Assembly: GCA_916613615.1 (NCBI GenBank)
Contig: OU744724.1
Span: 47,110,500 to 47,174,499, forward strand
Direction: 5' to 3'
Length of the DNA stretch: 64,000 nt
Source of the DNA: Steromphala cineraria
Taxonomy: Eukaryota; Mollusca; Gastropoda; Trochida; Trochidae
A program made the position numbers and the translations under genes. How positions within the stretch are numbered: the stretch's first letter is position 1; the number at the start of each line of letters is the position of its first letter. This document shows, piece after piece, positions 36,505 through 47,100 of this stretch. Below the pieces are notes generated by a model. It was not told the origin of the DNA, searched no databases, and saw nothing but the letters and a program-made list of their open reading frames with translations.

Positions 36505-36911
36505 TTAGAAAATATTAAGTTGCTTTACATCAACATAATGAATAAGAGAGTATTGATAAGGTCTTGTTCTATATAGAAGTAATTCACGGTATTCAATGCT
36601 GTCATCAAAGGGATTGAATCTGGAGGCAAATATTGGTAGGCTGGCTCCGTATGTTTGTTTAAGCAGATCTTTTCTCAATTTGTAAAGTTCACTCCAGCAT
36701 TCATTGAGATAAATCTGCACGAGGCGTGGATGGACACTCTCAAGAACAGAACATCGTTATTATATAGAACTGTCACATAGCAGTCTCCATTGACAAGTTC
36801 AATTCCAATTACCTCTTTTACGTCCATTTCAACATATCTCAAATGCTTTGGAAAGATTGGCATTGGTGGAACTGCTTGTACAATGCATGGTGTTTCAGTC
36901 TGCTGACACAT
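36505..36911 (-). pseudogene. Unidentified 3' ORF of Ty3 element
   Basis: Two overlapping minus frames (36911-36675, then 36720-36505) read as one protein with a frame change near 36700. It includes 'PKHLRYVEMDVKEVIGIELV', 'YVTVLYNNDVLF' and 'SEYRELLLYR'-like text with ordinary, non-repetitive amino-acid use. I do not recognise the family. It lies after the integrase and the chromodomain-like motif, where some Ty3 elements carry a C-terminal extension or an extra ORF. There is no signal peptide or membrane segment to suggest an envelope protein. Confidence 0.45.
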
Positions 36912-37039
36912 GTTTGGTGCTTCTTCACTAATGACGTTTACATTTTGTTCTTGTTCTGTTGTCTTCTTTTAAGAAAACTTGTGTCGCTTGAGAGGTCGTT
37001 TTCTTCGTCTTCCTGACATGCTTCGCTTTGAATGGAAGT

Positions 37040-37170
37040 CTCTCTTTAGGGCATACTACTGGCATATTCCCAAGTATTTCCCTTTTCAGTATCCTTCCGT
37101 TTGATTCGATAGTAAATTTTCTTGTTTGCTCTTTTTGAAGAAAGAATTGAGTCAATTTCATTTGCAGTTA
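37040..37170 (-). pseudogene. Chromodomain-like motif
   Basis: A minus-strand frame different from the longest one here reads ITANEIDSIL, KIYYRIKRKD and GNTWEYASSMP in order, followed by a TAA. Spacing and key residues (aromatic pair plus IK in YYRIK, and N-T-W-E) match the chromodomain pattern found at the C-terminal end of chromovirus-type integrases, where it binds modified histone H3 and guides integration. It follows a K/Q/N-rich stretch instead of sitting directly after the GPY/F motif. The call rests on about 45 residues and was not aligned by program. Confidence 0.5.
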
Positions 37171-37659
37171 TTTGATGAGATTTTTCAGTTTGTTTTGACT
37201 CGTCTTCATTATTTTGTTGTTGGGTCTTTCCTTGTGTTTCCTGGTTTTTCTTCTTGGCTTTAGATTGTGGTTTTTGGTGATCAGTTTTGTTGAGTCTTTT
37301 GGGTTTTGATGTTTCTCTTGTTTTGACTCTGTTTCTTGAGCTCCTGTATTTTTGTTGTTGGGTTGAGCTTTAGATTTTCGGTTATTAGTTTTATCCTTTT
37401 CATTTTTCTTGTCTTTGTTTTTACTTGAACTTGAGTCATTTGGGTTTTGTTGATGCTCTTGTGATTTTGCTTGAATTCCTGTCTTTTTCTTGCTCTGCTT
37501 GATTGAGTTTGGTCCATTTTGTTTCTGTTGACATTCTTCTGGTTTTTCCTTTTGGACTTCCTTGTCTTTTTGATTTACCTCTTGTTGTTGATTGTTTTTG
37601 TTTTGAGAGCTGTCATCTTCTATGACATCTGGATCCATGTTGTCATTGTTGTGCAGCAA
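37171..37659 (-). pseudogene. K/Q/N-rich pol tail
   Basis: The 163-codon frame is dominated by Lys, Gln, Asn, Ser and Glu (QNKNNQQQEVNQKDKEVQK and similar) and is open in more than one frame because of A-rich composition. It follows the integrase C-terminal region ('PYFDPADRR' just upstream near 37690). It is probably a disordered linker between integrase and the chromodomain-like motif. Confidence 0.55.
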
Positions 37660-37689
37660 TGGTTCTGGTGGATTTTGTCGACGATCAGC

Positions 37690-38070
37690 TGGGTCGAAAT
37701 ATGGTTTGAGGCGATTGGCATGGACAAGTGTTTTGTGGAACTTGTTGACTGAACTTCTTCTCAGTTTGTACGTATAGTTTGGGCCTAAATTAACAATGAA
37801 GTAGCTTCCCTACCATTTCTTAGTAAGCTTACTGGACAGTCCTTTTTCAACTTTTTGACAGTAAAGCCAAACTCTTTGTCCTGGGACGAATTCCGGTTCT
37901 TTGGCTTTTCTGTTGTACTGCTCCAAGTAAACTTCTTTTGCTCTGGCATTGTTCTCTGCTGCTACTTGTCTTGTGATTTCAAGTTCTTCCAGTAAATTTG
38001 AAAGATAACTTCTGTCGTTTTTGCCTAAATTTTCTTTTGGAATGAGGGTGACATGTTGAGGTGCTCTCAT
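37690..38070 (-). pseudogene. Ty3 integrase C-terminal (GPY/F-like) region
   Basis: The frame 38070-37810 contains ARAKEVYLEQYNRKAKEP, FVPGQRVWLY and KLTKKW, the usual order before the GPY/F module. A stop interrupts at KKW, and the next residues read G.YFIV, then KLRRSSVNKFHKTLVHANRLKP-type text. Its function in relatives is DNA binding and multimerisation by integrase. Confidence 0.7.
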
Positions 38071-38099
38071 TTCACGACCAAAAAGTGAAATAAATTAAG

Positions 38100-38732
38100 T
38101 TTATTAATTGGAAGCCATTCTGTATGCCATCATGATGCCAGGAAGAAGATGGTCCCAGTCATTCTGTGACTTGTTGCAGTAGGCTCGCAGAGATTGGTTG
38201 ATGTATGAATTCATTCGTTCAACACAACTGTTTGTTTAAGGGTGGTATGGACTGGTGTTGGTCATTTTGACTTCAAAAAGTTCACAAATTGCTTTTAATA
38301 ATTTTGACATGAAGTTCTGTCTTGATCCAAAATTAATGTCCTTGGTGCGCCATATCTGCAGAAAATATCCCGTACCATGACATCTGCTACTTCTTTGGCT
38401 TCTTGGGTTTGGATGGGGAAGGCTTCACACCATCTTGATGCTGCATCTGTGATGACCAGGATATACTTGTATTTTTCTGGTGTTGTTGGTAATGGACCAA
38501 GAATGTCTATGTGCCACCTTGTGAAGATTTGCTCAAAAGGCATGGGACATAATGGTGCCTTCTTAGCATGATAGTGCCTCTTGGATTGTTGGCAAACTTC
38601 ACATGATTGAACATACGTGGAGATTTCTTGGTACATTCCCGGCCAGAAGTATTTTGGTCTGATGGTGTTCTGCATCCTTTCTTTTCCATGGTGACAACCT
38701 CCAAGTAAGGTGTCATGGTAGCCTTGTAGCAC
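38100..38732 (-). pseudogene. Ty3 integrase core
   Basis: From 38732 the frame shows the HHCC zinc-binding module (HH near the start in GGCHHGKERM, and CEVCQQ) and the catalytic core with Asp in WHIDILGPLP and Asp in LILDQD. A frameshift near 38300 breaks it. Sequence in another frame (38290-38110) carries the rest (SLRAYCNKSQNDWDHLLPG and MMAYRMASN), but the third catalytic Glu region is damaged, with a stop where the V-E-R motif is expected. Inactive. Confidence 0.82.
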
Positions 38733-38795
38733 TTGATTCCTGAGTGCTTTTGGTACAGCAAGTTGTTTGATGAATTTGTCTGTGTGACCCTTTTG

Positions 38796-39362
38796 TCATT
38801 GTGGAACAAAGCGATAGAGTATGCCGTTGTCAATTTCATATCTATGTGCTTCCACTAGCACTTTGTGTCGTTCCTTCTCATCGTCTGGAAGGATGTTTTC
38901 TTCTTTGTAGTCAAAAACTTGCATGAAATCTGGACATACTCTCTGTAAATGATGTAGATTCGGATGAACTTGGATGGTTACTTCCAAGATGTCATCCTTT
39001 GGAATGTCAGCATTTACTGAGTATATTGAAGCGACAACTTCTTCTGGCATTGTGCAATAATCCTCTTCATATTCAAAAGTAACCGAAAAAGCCGATGCGT
39101 TTTGTACGGTAGTAAACGCATTTATTGAAGCATGTTCAGAAATGTTCACGGACGATCGAAACGGTTTGATTGTTTGACGCGAGTGAAATGACGGAGTAGT
39201 TGACGGAGTAGTGGACGTAAAAATTGTCCTTTCTGTGTCTTCTTCTGTTTGACTGTTGCAGTTGATGTTCTCTTCATAAACTCTTCTTGAAAGAGCATCA
39301 GCATTGCCATTACATTTGCCACTGCGGTGTAAGATGTCAAAGTTGTACGTTGATAACTCTAG
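38796..39362 (-). pseudogene. Ty3 RNase H end and connection to integrase
   Basis: Text such as ELSTYNFDILHR and NADALSRRVYEEN (39355-39270) closes the RNase H. It is followed by a variable linker to about 38796, where an in-frame TGA separates it from the integrase. The same reading frame is used throughout, so stops rather than frameshifts disable this part. Confidence 0.75.
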
Positions 39363-39365
39363 AGA

Positions 39366-39854
39366 TCAACGTCCTAATCTTCCTGTGGCATCTTTAATTG
39401 ATTTCAGCCATTTAAGTGCAATATGGTCTGTGTACACTATAAATTTGGAGTTTGCCAGATATGGCCTAAATGATCTAATTGCTTCTACTAGTGCTAAGCC
39501 TTCTTTCTCTGTGATGCTCCAATTCTTCTCACTGCCATGTAGAGCTCTGCCGCCATAGGCAACAGGATGTTCTTTTTCGTCCTGGTCTTTCTGACTTAAG
39601 ACAAAGCCTATGCTCATATCACTGGCATCTGTTGAAAGTATGAATTCTTTTTCGAAATTTGGATAGGCCAAAACTGGTGTGGTGCACATAGCTTCTTTAA
39701 GAGCTTTGAATGCTTTTTCACACTCAAGTGACCACTGGAATTTGGGTTTCTTGTCTGAAATGTTGTCTGAATGTTTCTTAAGAAGAGCATTTAAGGGTAG
39801 AGAAATTTTGGCATAGTCTTTAACATATTTCCTGTAGAAATTTGTAAGTTCCAA
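39366..39854 (-). pseudogene. Ty3 RT thumb and RNase H
   Basis: It includes LTNFYRKYVKDYA, FQWSLECEKAFKALK, LSTDASDMSIGFVLSQ (catalytic Asp of RNase H), YGGRALHGSEKNWSITEKE (Glu) and VYTDHIALKWL (Asp). The frame ends at a TGA exactly where relatives have Trp in the R-W-S-L-E-L motif. Confidence 0.85.
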
Positions 39855-39878
39855 GAATGATCTGACTTGCTTCTGGAA

Positions 39879-40175
39879 CTAAGGAACTGGAAAAGATTTG
39901 ATGGTTTCTATCTTCCTGTCATCTACCTGCACACCTCCACAAGATAACACATGGCCAAGAAAGGCAAAATTACATTTGGATGGTTTCAATGTTAAGTTTG
40001 CCTGCCTGAGATAGTAAAACACTTGTTCTAAATGGGTCAAATGGTCTCGAAATGTTCGGCTGTAGATGATTAAGTCATCTATGTAGATTAGGGCAATTTT
40101 GAAAAGCAATTTTCTAAGCACTTTTGACATGAGCATCTGAAAACAAAGTGGTGAATTTGTTAAGCCTTGGGGCAA
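39879..40175 (-). pseudogene. Ty3 RT palm, YIDD part
   Basis: PQGLTNSPLCFQMLM and ALIYIDDLIIYS show RT motifs B and C with both Asp residues. Then come HLTHLEQVF and KCNFAFLGHVLS. In-frame TAG codons bound it on both sides (near 40183 and at 39879-39881). Confidence 0.88.
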
Positions 40176-40187
40176 GCGTTTAAATTG

Positions 40188-40673
40188 CTAGAGCCCTTTG
40201 TGTGTCACGAAAGCTGTCTTGTGTTTTGAATTCTCCTGGAGTGGGACCTGGAAGAAGCCATTTGCTAATGTAATGTTGAAAAAATTTGAGCATTTTTTGC
40301 TTGCAAACTGGTCAACAACATCATCAAACACAGGTAGAGGCCATGACATTGGTAAAATAACAGCATTTAATTTTCTATAGTTACAGACAAATCTGTAAGT
40401 ACCATCTCGCTTTTTAACTAAAACTATGGGAGCGGCATACATTGAGCAGGATTCCTCAATGAGGTCAATCTTCAGGAAGTCGTCGACAAGTTCTTCGGTG
40501 ACCTTCTGTAGATGGGGTGACTGGCGGTATGGTCTACATCTAATGGGTGCAGTGTTGCCAGTGTCTATTTCATGATAATGCATGTCTGTCTTCCCTAGGT
40601 CCGTCGAACTTGTCGAAAAGATATCCCTATTTCTACCTAGAAACTCTAACAGTCTATTTGGTAAGCTGAGCAT
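40188..40673 (-). pseudogene. Ty3 RT N-terminal part
   Basis: It contains DTGNTAPIRCRPYRQSP, PIVLVKKRDGTYRFVCNYRKLN and motif A as NFFNITLANGFFQVP. The catalytic Asp usual in L-D-L-A-x-G-F/Y is replaced by Thr (I-T-L), so even without stops this RT would lack an essential metal ligand. The first ~54 codons are the part copied in the tandem blocks. Confidence 0.85.
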
Positions 40674-40968
40674 TTGCTAGATCAAATCCAAGCTCTTTAG
40701 CAATATTAACATAGTCTTTGTCCTGCTTATCACCGTGTGTGTCTGTTTGTACTGTGTTTACTTGCTCACAGTCAGTGTCAAATATATTGTCAACATCAAT
40801 ATAGCTAAAGCTGCCAACTACTGAATCTTTCTCTAGTACTATTTCTTCTTGAGATGGATTCATAAGCCGAAATGTCCTTATCCCATTGTTTGATTGACAT
40901 ATGGTATTGCCACCTGCTACTTCACAATTTTCTGCTAGTGAAGAGATTGGTTCTATGAGAATGGTCAC
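40654..40968 (-). pseudogene. Ty3 protease-RT linker region, copy 1
   Basis: 104 codons (MTILIEPI, NNGIRTFRLMNPS, VVGSFSYIDV). Relatives have such a segment between protease and RT. Identical or near-identical copies are at 45999-46313, 48714-49028 and 50612-50926 in the other tandem blocks. Confidence 0.7.
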
Positions 40969-41225
40969 TCTGTCTGGAACATCTTCTAATCTAACTTTAA
41001 AATGTATCTAACTCTGAGAAGGAATGTAAATCTGGTCAATAGTTTTGGCTAATCCTGACATTTCTGAACTGGTCATAAATCTAACGTAATGTCTGTCTGA
41101 GGTCTTATTGTCAATAATTAAAGAATCACAACTGAAATCTTAAACAACATCATTCTCTTCAAGGAATTCTAACCCCAATATTACCGCTTTTGGCATAGTA
41201 GGGATAAATAATAATAATAATAATA

Positions 41226-42019
41226 ACTAGGACTGCCGCGGCAGTACTTAGGTCTTCAAGATTCCTGTTTGACCTTGACATACTGTTTGACCTTCACATG
41301 CATGTTTGACCTTCACATGAATGTTTGTTAAAGAGGGTTCAAACATACCGACCAAAACATCACTTTTTAATATGCAAAATTTGACCCTTCCTCCTGACCG
41401 GAAATGACTGTTCGCGAGCGATTTTATTCTTTTATCTTGAAGACCTTGCTCATGTCTAACTGTCATGCAAAAATCATTAAGTTCTAAGGTCTGGTTTTTT
41501 AGTTATCTGCCCTTGAAGTTTGCGATTTTGAGATTTTGGTCAACTTTGAAAGGTCACAGCACAAAAAGTATTGTAGTTAAGTACTTTAAAAGAAAAGATT
41601 TTAAACTACAATGCTTCAGCTACATTCAGTATGAATTACAGCTCTGTAGTGCAAGTATCTTCAGAGAAGAAGATTGTCAAAGGCGGGTGGGGTCGGAAAA
41701 GGTCGAAAATGCACTAAAAGCAAGATGGCGGCCAAAGCACGTGACCTACGAATTTGTCCTGATTTCCTTTTTTTCATTATTTTTCATTGCGCTTCTTTTA
41801 AAAAAAAATTCAAGTCTCTAAGTGCATTTTGAAAAAAAAATCAATGTTAAATTTTTGACTTTGGATTCGAACTGGACCTTTAATGTACGAGCCGATTATG
41901 CCCAAAAGCTTAGTTTATCGATTCCAGGGTAAGGGGTACCTGAATGTCAAGTTTGGGCGAATTTGAACAAGCGGTTTGAGCTGTAGATATCTCACAAAAA
42001 TTGTACAAATAATAATAAT
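41226..42019 (+). mobile_element. Hairpin-ended element C1 (5' part)
   Basis: It opens CTAGG and a perfect 14-bp palindrome ACTGCCGCGGCAGT, then TTAGGTCTTCAAGA, whose inverse TCTTGAAGACCTAA closes the element at 44672. The interior has TTTGACCTTCACATG repeats and a segment starting 'ggaaatgactgttcgcgagc' that recurs in D and C2. It is interrupted in its (AAT)n stretch at 42019; its 3' hairpin end lies at 44609-44672. The 118-codon frame 41465-41821 is shared by C2 but has no recognisable domain and no D equivalent, so I do not call it a gene. Confidence 0.65.
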
Positions 42020-43749
42020 AAATATAGCCGCAAGCGGCGACAACAGGATTCAGCCGTAAATCTAACATATTCGTCATAAAGATAGTAATGTTAGCAATCA
42101 TTCCTGAAAGTTTCATGAAAATCCCGTGAAGCAATAAGCTATAGCAGCATTGGAAAGTATCATTTACATTATTCTGTCGGAGCTGACCCCATGTTAGGAA
42201 AATGTGTTATGGCGGCCGGAAATGACTGTTCGCGAGCGATTTTATTATTTTATCGTAAAGACCTTGCCAATGTCTAACTCTCATGCAAAAATCATAAACT
42301 TCTATTGTCTGGTTTTCGAGTTATCTGCCCTTGAATTTTGCGATTTTAACATTTTGGTCAACTTTGAAAATTCACAACAAGAAAAGTATAAACGTTAGGA
42401 CTTTGTAGAAGTCACATTAAGAAGTACAATGCTTCAGCTACATTGAGTATAAATTTCAGCTCTCTAGTGCAAATATCTTCAGAGGAGAAGATTTTCAAAG
42501 ATGGTAGGGGTCAGAAATGGTAAAAATGCACTAAAAGCAAGATGGCGGCCAAACCACGTGACCTACGAATTTTCCATGATTTCGTTTTTTGCAGCATTTT
42601 TGATTGCACATGTTTTAAAAAAAATTTCAAGTCTCTAAGTGCATTTTGAAAAAAAAGCCCATGTTAATTTTTCGAACTTGGATTCGACCTAGACCTTAAA
42701 GTTGTCGACCGATTTTAACCAAAAGCTTATTGTGGCTTCTCCTTAATAAGGTGCATCAGCATTCCAAAGTTCACTGTCCTAGCCTCAGCCGTTTTGGCTA
42801 AAATCGGGCCACTAATTCGCTGGAATACCGTCGTGTGCAAGGTCAAAGTTCAACTCTGCCACTGCCTGACCCACATAGCCCACACGAGAGAGCATTACTG
42901 CTGGCTAAATTTTAGAAACGAAACTCATTCACTGCGCGAAAACTATGCTACCTACATCTGTCTCATAGTAGACTTTTTTGCTTGAAATTTCATTGCGCTT
43001 CATTTGGTATAACTTTTATGTCTCTACGACCATTTTGATTTTTTTATTTATCTTACGTAATTTGACACGTCCTTGGCGGCCGGAAATGACTGTTCGCGAG
43101 CGATTTTATTCTTTAATCTTGAAAACCTTGCCAATGTCTAACTCCCATGCAAAAATCATTAAATTCTACGGTCTGGTTTTTTAGTTATCTGCCTTTGAAT
43201 TTGGCGTTTTTTAGATTTTGGTCAACTTTGAAAGATCACAGCAAGAAAAGTATTAATGTTAGGTCTTTCTAGAATATAAATTAAGAACTGCAATGCTTCA
43301 GCTACACTGAGTGTGAATTTCGGCACTCTGGTGCAAGTATCTTCAGAGGAGAAGATTCTCAAAGGTGGGTGGGGTCGGAAATTGCCAAAAACGCACTAAA
43401 ACCAAGATGGCGGCCAAACCACGTGACCTACGAATTTGCCATGATTTGGTTTTTTCCATTATTTTTCATTGCGCATCTTTTTAAAAAAAATTCAGGTCTC
43501 TAAGTGCATTTTGAAAAAAAATTCCATGTTAAAATTTCAAACTTTACGCCTACATAGGCGAAAATTGACTGAGCCGATTTTGCCAAAAAGCTTAACGTCG
43601 CGATTCCAGGGTAAGGGCTACAAGTCTGTAAAATTTGGTCGCATTTGCTCGAGCCGTTTTAGCTAAAAACTGAGCCAAAGTTTCGTGGAATAATAATAAT
43701 AAAACACGCCAATAACAATAAGGATTCAGCTTGAAAAGCTGAATCCTTA
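42020..43749 (+). mobile_element. Hairpin-ended element D
   Basis: It starts with hairpin GCCGC-AA-GCGGC and GGATTCAGCC. It ends with (AAT)n and a perfect hairpin GGATTCAGCTT/AAGCTGAATCC (43722-43746). Inside are two diverged copies of the 'gactgttcgcgagcgatttt' segment (42226 and 43088). Same architecture as C1/C2 with different end sequences. Confidence 0.65.
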
Positions 43750-43753
43750 ATAA

Positions 43754-44608
43754 CTAGGACTGACGCGGCAGTACTTAGGTCTTCAAGATTCCTGTTTGAC
43801 CTTGACATACTGTTTGACCTTCACATGCATGTTTGACCTTCACATGCATGTTTGTTAAAGAGGTTTAAACCATACCGACCAAAACATCACTTTTTAATAT
43901 GCAAAGTTTGACCCTTCCTCCTGACCGGAAGTGACTGTTCGCGAGCGATTTTATTCTTTTATCTTGAAGACCTTGCTCATGTCTAACTGTCATGCAAAAA
44001 TCATTAAGTTCTAAGGTCTGGTTTTTTAGTTATCTGCCCTTGAAGTTTGCGATTTTGAGATTTTGGTCAACTTTGAAAGGTCACAGCACGAAAAGTATTG
44101 TAGTTAAGTACTTTAAAAGAAAAGATTTTAAACTACAATGCTTCAGCTACATTCAGTATGAATTACAGCTCTGTAGTGCAAGTATCTTCAGAGAAGAAGA
44201 TTGTCAAAGGCGGGTGGGGTCGGAAACCATCGAAAATGCACTAAAAGCAAGATGGCGGCCGAAGCACGTGACCTACGAATTTGTCCTGATTTCCTTTTTT
44301 TCATTATTTTTCATTGCGCTTCTTTTAAAAAAAAAATTAAGTCTCTAAGTGCATTTTGAAAAAAAAATCAATGTTAAATTTTCGATTTTGGATTCGAACT
44401 GGACCCTTAATGAAAGAACCGATTTTGCCCAAAAGCTTCGCACGTCGATTCCAGGGTAAGGGCTATCTGCATGCCAAGTTTTGTCAAATTTGAAGCAGCC
44501 GTTTGAGCTGTAGCTCTCTCACAAAAAAAGTACAAATAATAATAATAAAAACCTTGAAGAAATCGGATAAAAACAATAGGTCTTCACGACTTTGTCTTGA
44601 AGACCTAA
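43754..44608 (+). mobile_element. Hairpin-ended element C2
   Basis: A complete copy about 98% like C1: CTAGGACTGACGCGGCAGT start, TTAGGTCTTCAAGA, the same interior, (AAT)n, then hairpin AGGTCTTCA/TTGAAGACCT ending near 44608. It lies directly after D. Confidence 0.7.
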
Positions 44609-44672
44609 TAAGAAGAACTTGAAGAAATCGGATAAAAACAATAGGTCTTCATGACTTTGTCTTGAAGACCTA
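44609..44672 (+). mobile_element. 3' end of element C1
   Basis: A second copy of the C-type terminal hairpin stands immediately after that of C2. It is best explained as the displaced 3' terminus of C1, separated from its 5' part by D and C2. Confidence 0.65.
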
Positions 44673-44685
44673 ATAATAATAATAA

Positions 44686-44887
44686 TTAGGGTATTTATAT
44701 AGCGCACATATCCACACCGAATGCATGCTCAAGGCGCTCCCTGAATTATTACCCTGGTCTAACCCAAGCTGCCGATTAAGCGCTTGATGGGTCCCCCCCA
44801 ACACTACTTTCACCAGGTACCCATTTCCTGCTGGGTGAACAGAGGCACATTTTGAATAAAGTCTCTTGCCTAAGGCGACACCACAAG
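44686..44887 (-). mobile_element. SINE-like retroposon with (ATT)n tail, copy in block 1
   Basis: On the minus strand it runs from CTTGTGGTGTCGCC through GCGCTATATAAATACCCTAA into (ATT)n. This ~200-bp sequence with a 'gcgctatataaata' end and short-repeat tail is of a type widespread in marine invertebrate genomes. I see no clear Pol III A/B boxes, so the head may be missing. It lies between protease and RT linker, so it interrupts pol. Copies at 46578-46779, 49299-49500 and 51191-51392 were generated by block amplification, not by four insertions. Confidence 0.6.
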
Positions 44888-45208
44888 TTATTCAACTCGT
44901 GTCTCATGACACCTATCAGAAAATTCTTGGCCCTCAATAGAAAAGTCCAAGACAACTGACCCATTCACCTCCACTAAGGATCCTTCAACCCCTCTTACAT
45001 GTGAGAAACATGATTTCCCTACTTTAACATCGTGAAATGCTAGTTCAAGGAAGTTGGACGAAATGCAATTGACGCTACTACCTGAATCTACGAGGCAGGC
45101 AGCAGAACAATCACCAAAGTCAGCCTTAATGATTGACTTGGCAAGAGGGGTGACAAGAGAAGCAATTGGGATTTCTCCCTCAAAGTTGCCATCCATACCA
45201 GAACTCAT
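44888..45208 (-). pseudogene. Ty3 aspartic protease, copy 1
   Basis: 106 codons with the retroviral-type active site CLVDSGSSVNCIS (D-S-G) and downstream hydrophobic strands (VVLDFSIEG). In LTR elements it cleaves the Gag-Pol polyprotein. Met at 45206-45208 is the first residue of all four copies. The C-terminus is cut by the SINE-like insertion. Confidence 0.82.
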
Positions 45209-45476
45209 GTTTAAGAAACCTTAAAGTAAGCAAAATAACTAAACCAAGAATGAGATAAGATAAAAATGGTAATGTACTTATACTTTTTATGAATTTCCTT
45301 ATCACTTGGCGGTCTCAATGAGTAGGTGTGGTCTTTGAGTTTCTCTCATGGTGAGTGGATGTCGTTGCTGTTATATCATCTGAGATACTTTCATATCTTC
45401 AGACTAGTCCTCTGTCTGTGTGTCCAAAAATATTCCAGGCATCGGATTCAGGATCTTTTGAAGATTCTCACCAAGT

Positions 45477-45783
45477 TATCATATGGTTGAGGCAGGATTC
45501 CAGGAAATCCTCATCTGCCCCAACTTTTGATATTCCGGGTTGATGGTCTAACTGTCCAGTTTTAACGAGGAATTAACTCTAGGCAAAAGAAATCCAAAGT
45601 CCATGGAATAGATATGCATATTTTTATTTACAGGAATGACTTACATAACAACAAAGATACAATATGTAGATAACAGTTGGTTGCCACTCCAGGGGCATGA
45701 AAGTCCAAGTAGTAAGTCAGCCCCCGGAGTAGTCGTGAGATGTGTTAGGTATGATTTCCAAACTGCAACTGAATATTCTAATT
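45477..45783 (-). repeat. Partial Ty3 LTR in block 1
   Basis: The inner 307 bp of the 5' LTR, cut at the point where the GC-hairpin element entered the LTR. Confidence 0.85.
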
Positions 45784-45853
45784 ATCCCCCGCCGCGCGAT
45801 TAGCGCGAAGCGGGGGATATAGTATTCGGCAGCGTCCGTCCGTACGTCCGTAC
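45784..45853. repeat. Truncated GC-hairpin element, junction 1
   Basis: It holds the opening hairpin ATCCCCCGC..GCGGGGGAT and the start of the CCGTACGT tract, then passes directly into RT sequence at 45854 (TGTATGGGGTGACTGG). Confidence 0.85.
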
Positions 45854-46779
45854 TGTATGGGGTGACTGGCGGTATGGTCTACATCTAATGGGTGCAGTGT
45901 TGCCAGTGTCTATTTCATGATAATGCATGTCTGTCTTCCCTAGGTCCGTCGAACTTGTCGAAAAGATATCCCTATTTCTACCTAGAAACTCTAACAGTCT
46001 ATTTGGTAAGCTGAGCATTTGCTAGATCAAATCCAAGCTCTTTAGCAATATTAACATAGTCTTTGTCCTGCTTATCACCGTGTGTGTCTGTTTGTACTGT
46101 GTTTACTTGCTCACAGTCAGTGTCAAATATATTGTCAACATCAATATAGCTAAAGCTGCCAACTACTGAATCTTTCTCTAGTACTATTTCTTCTTGAGAT
46201 GGATTCATAAGCCGAAATGTCCTTATCCCATTGTTTGATTGACATATGGTATTGCCACCTGCTACTTCACAATTTTCTGCTAGTGAAGAGATTGGTTCTA
46301 TGAGAATGGTCACTCTGTCTGGAACATCTTCTAATCTAACTTTAAAATGTATCTAACTCTGAGAAGGAATGTAAATCTGGTCAATAGTTTTGGCTAATCC
46401 TGACATTTCTGAACTGGTCATAAATCTAACGTAATGTCTGTCTGAGGTCTTATTGTCAATAATTAAAGAATCACAACTGAAATCTTAAACAACATCATTC
46501 TCTTCAAGGAATTCTAACCCCAATATTACCGCTTTTGGCATAGTAGGGATAAATAATAATAATAATAATAATAATAATTAGGGTATTTATATAGCGCACA
46601 TATCCACACCGAATGCATGCTCAAGGCGCTCCCTGAATTATTACCCTGGTCTAACCCAAGCTGCCGATTAAGCGCTTGATGGGTCCCCCCCAACACTACT
46701 TTCACCAGGTACCCATTTCCTGCTGGGTGAACAGAGGCACATTTTGAATAAAGTCTCTTGCCTAAGGCGACACCACAAG

Positions 46780-47100
46780 TTATTCAACTCGTGTCTCATG
46801 ACACCTATCAGAAAATTCTTGGCCTTCAATAGAAAAGTCCAAGACAACTGACCCATTCACCTCCACTAAGGATCCTTCAACCCCTCTTACATGTGAGAAA
46901 CATGATTTCCCTACTTTAACATCGTGAAATGCTAGTTCAAGGAAGTTGGACGAAATGCAATTGACGCTACTACCTGAATCTACGAGGCAGGCAGCAGAAC
47001 AATCACCAAAGTCAGCCTTAATGATTGACTTGGCAAGAGGGGTGACAAGAGAAGCAATTGGGATTTCTCCCTCAAAGTTGCCATCCATACCAGAACTCAT
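46780..47100 (-). pseudogene. Ty3 aspartic protease, copy 2
   Basis: The same 106 codons as 44888-45208, with D-S-G active site intact. It lacks a continuous pol frame on either side. Confidence 0.8.

Larger units (their letters stand above)
40512..45853 (-). repeat. Tandem block 1 (with nested C1/D/C2 insertions)
   Basis: This is the left-most of four blocks containing RT N-terminus, protease-RT linker, (ATT)n, SINE-like element, protease, LTR start (45477-45783) and the first ~70 bp of the GC-hairpin element (45784-45853). After removing 41226-44672 it is about 1.9 kb. The block is the one continuous with the rest of pol on its left. Confidence 0.85.

Noticed and set aside
37168..37659. 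K/Q/N-rich frame as a bona fide nucleic-acid-binding gene of the host
   Set aside because: It is continuous with the Ty3 integrase end and open in several frames from A-rich composition.
41465..41821. 118-codon frame conserved between 41465 and 43992 as a gene
   Set aside because: It is identical because C1 and C2 are near-identical element copies. The homologous segments in D do not keep the frame.
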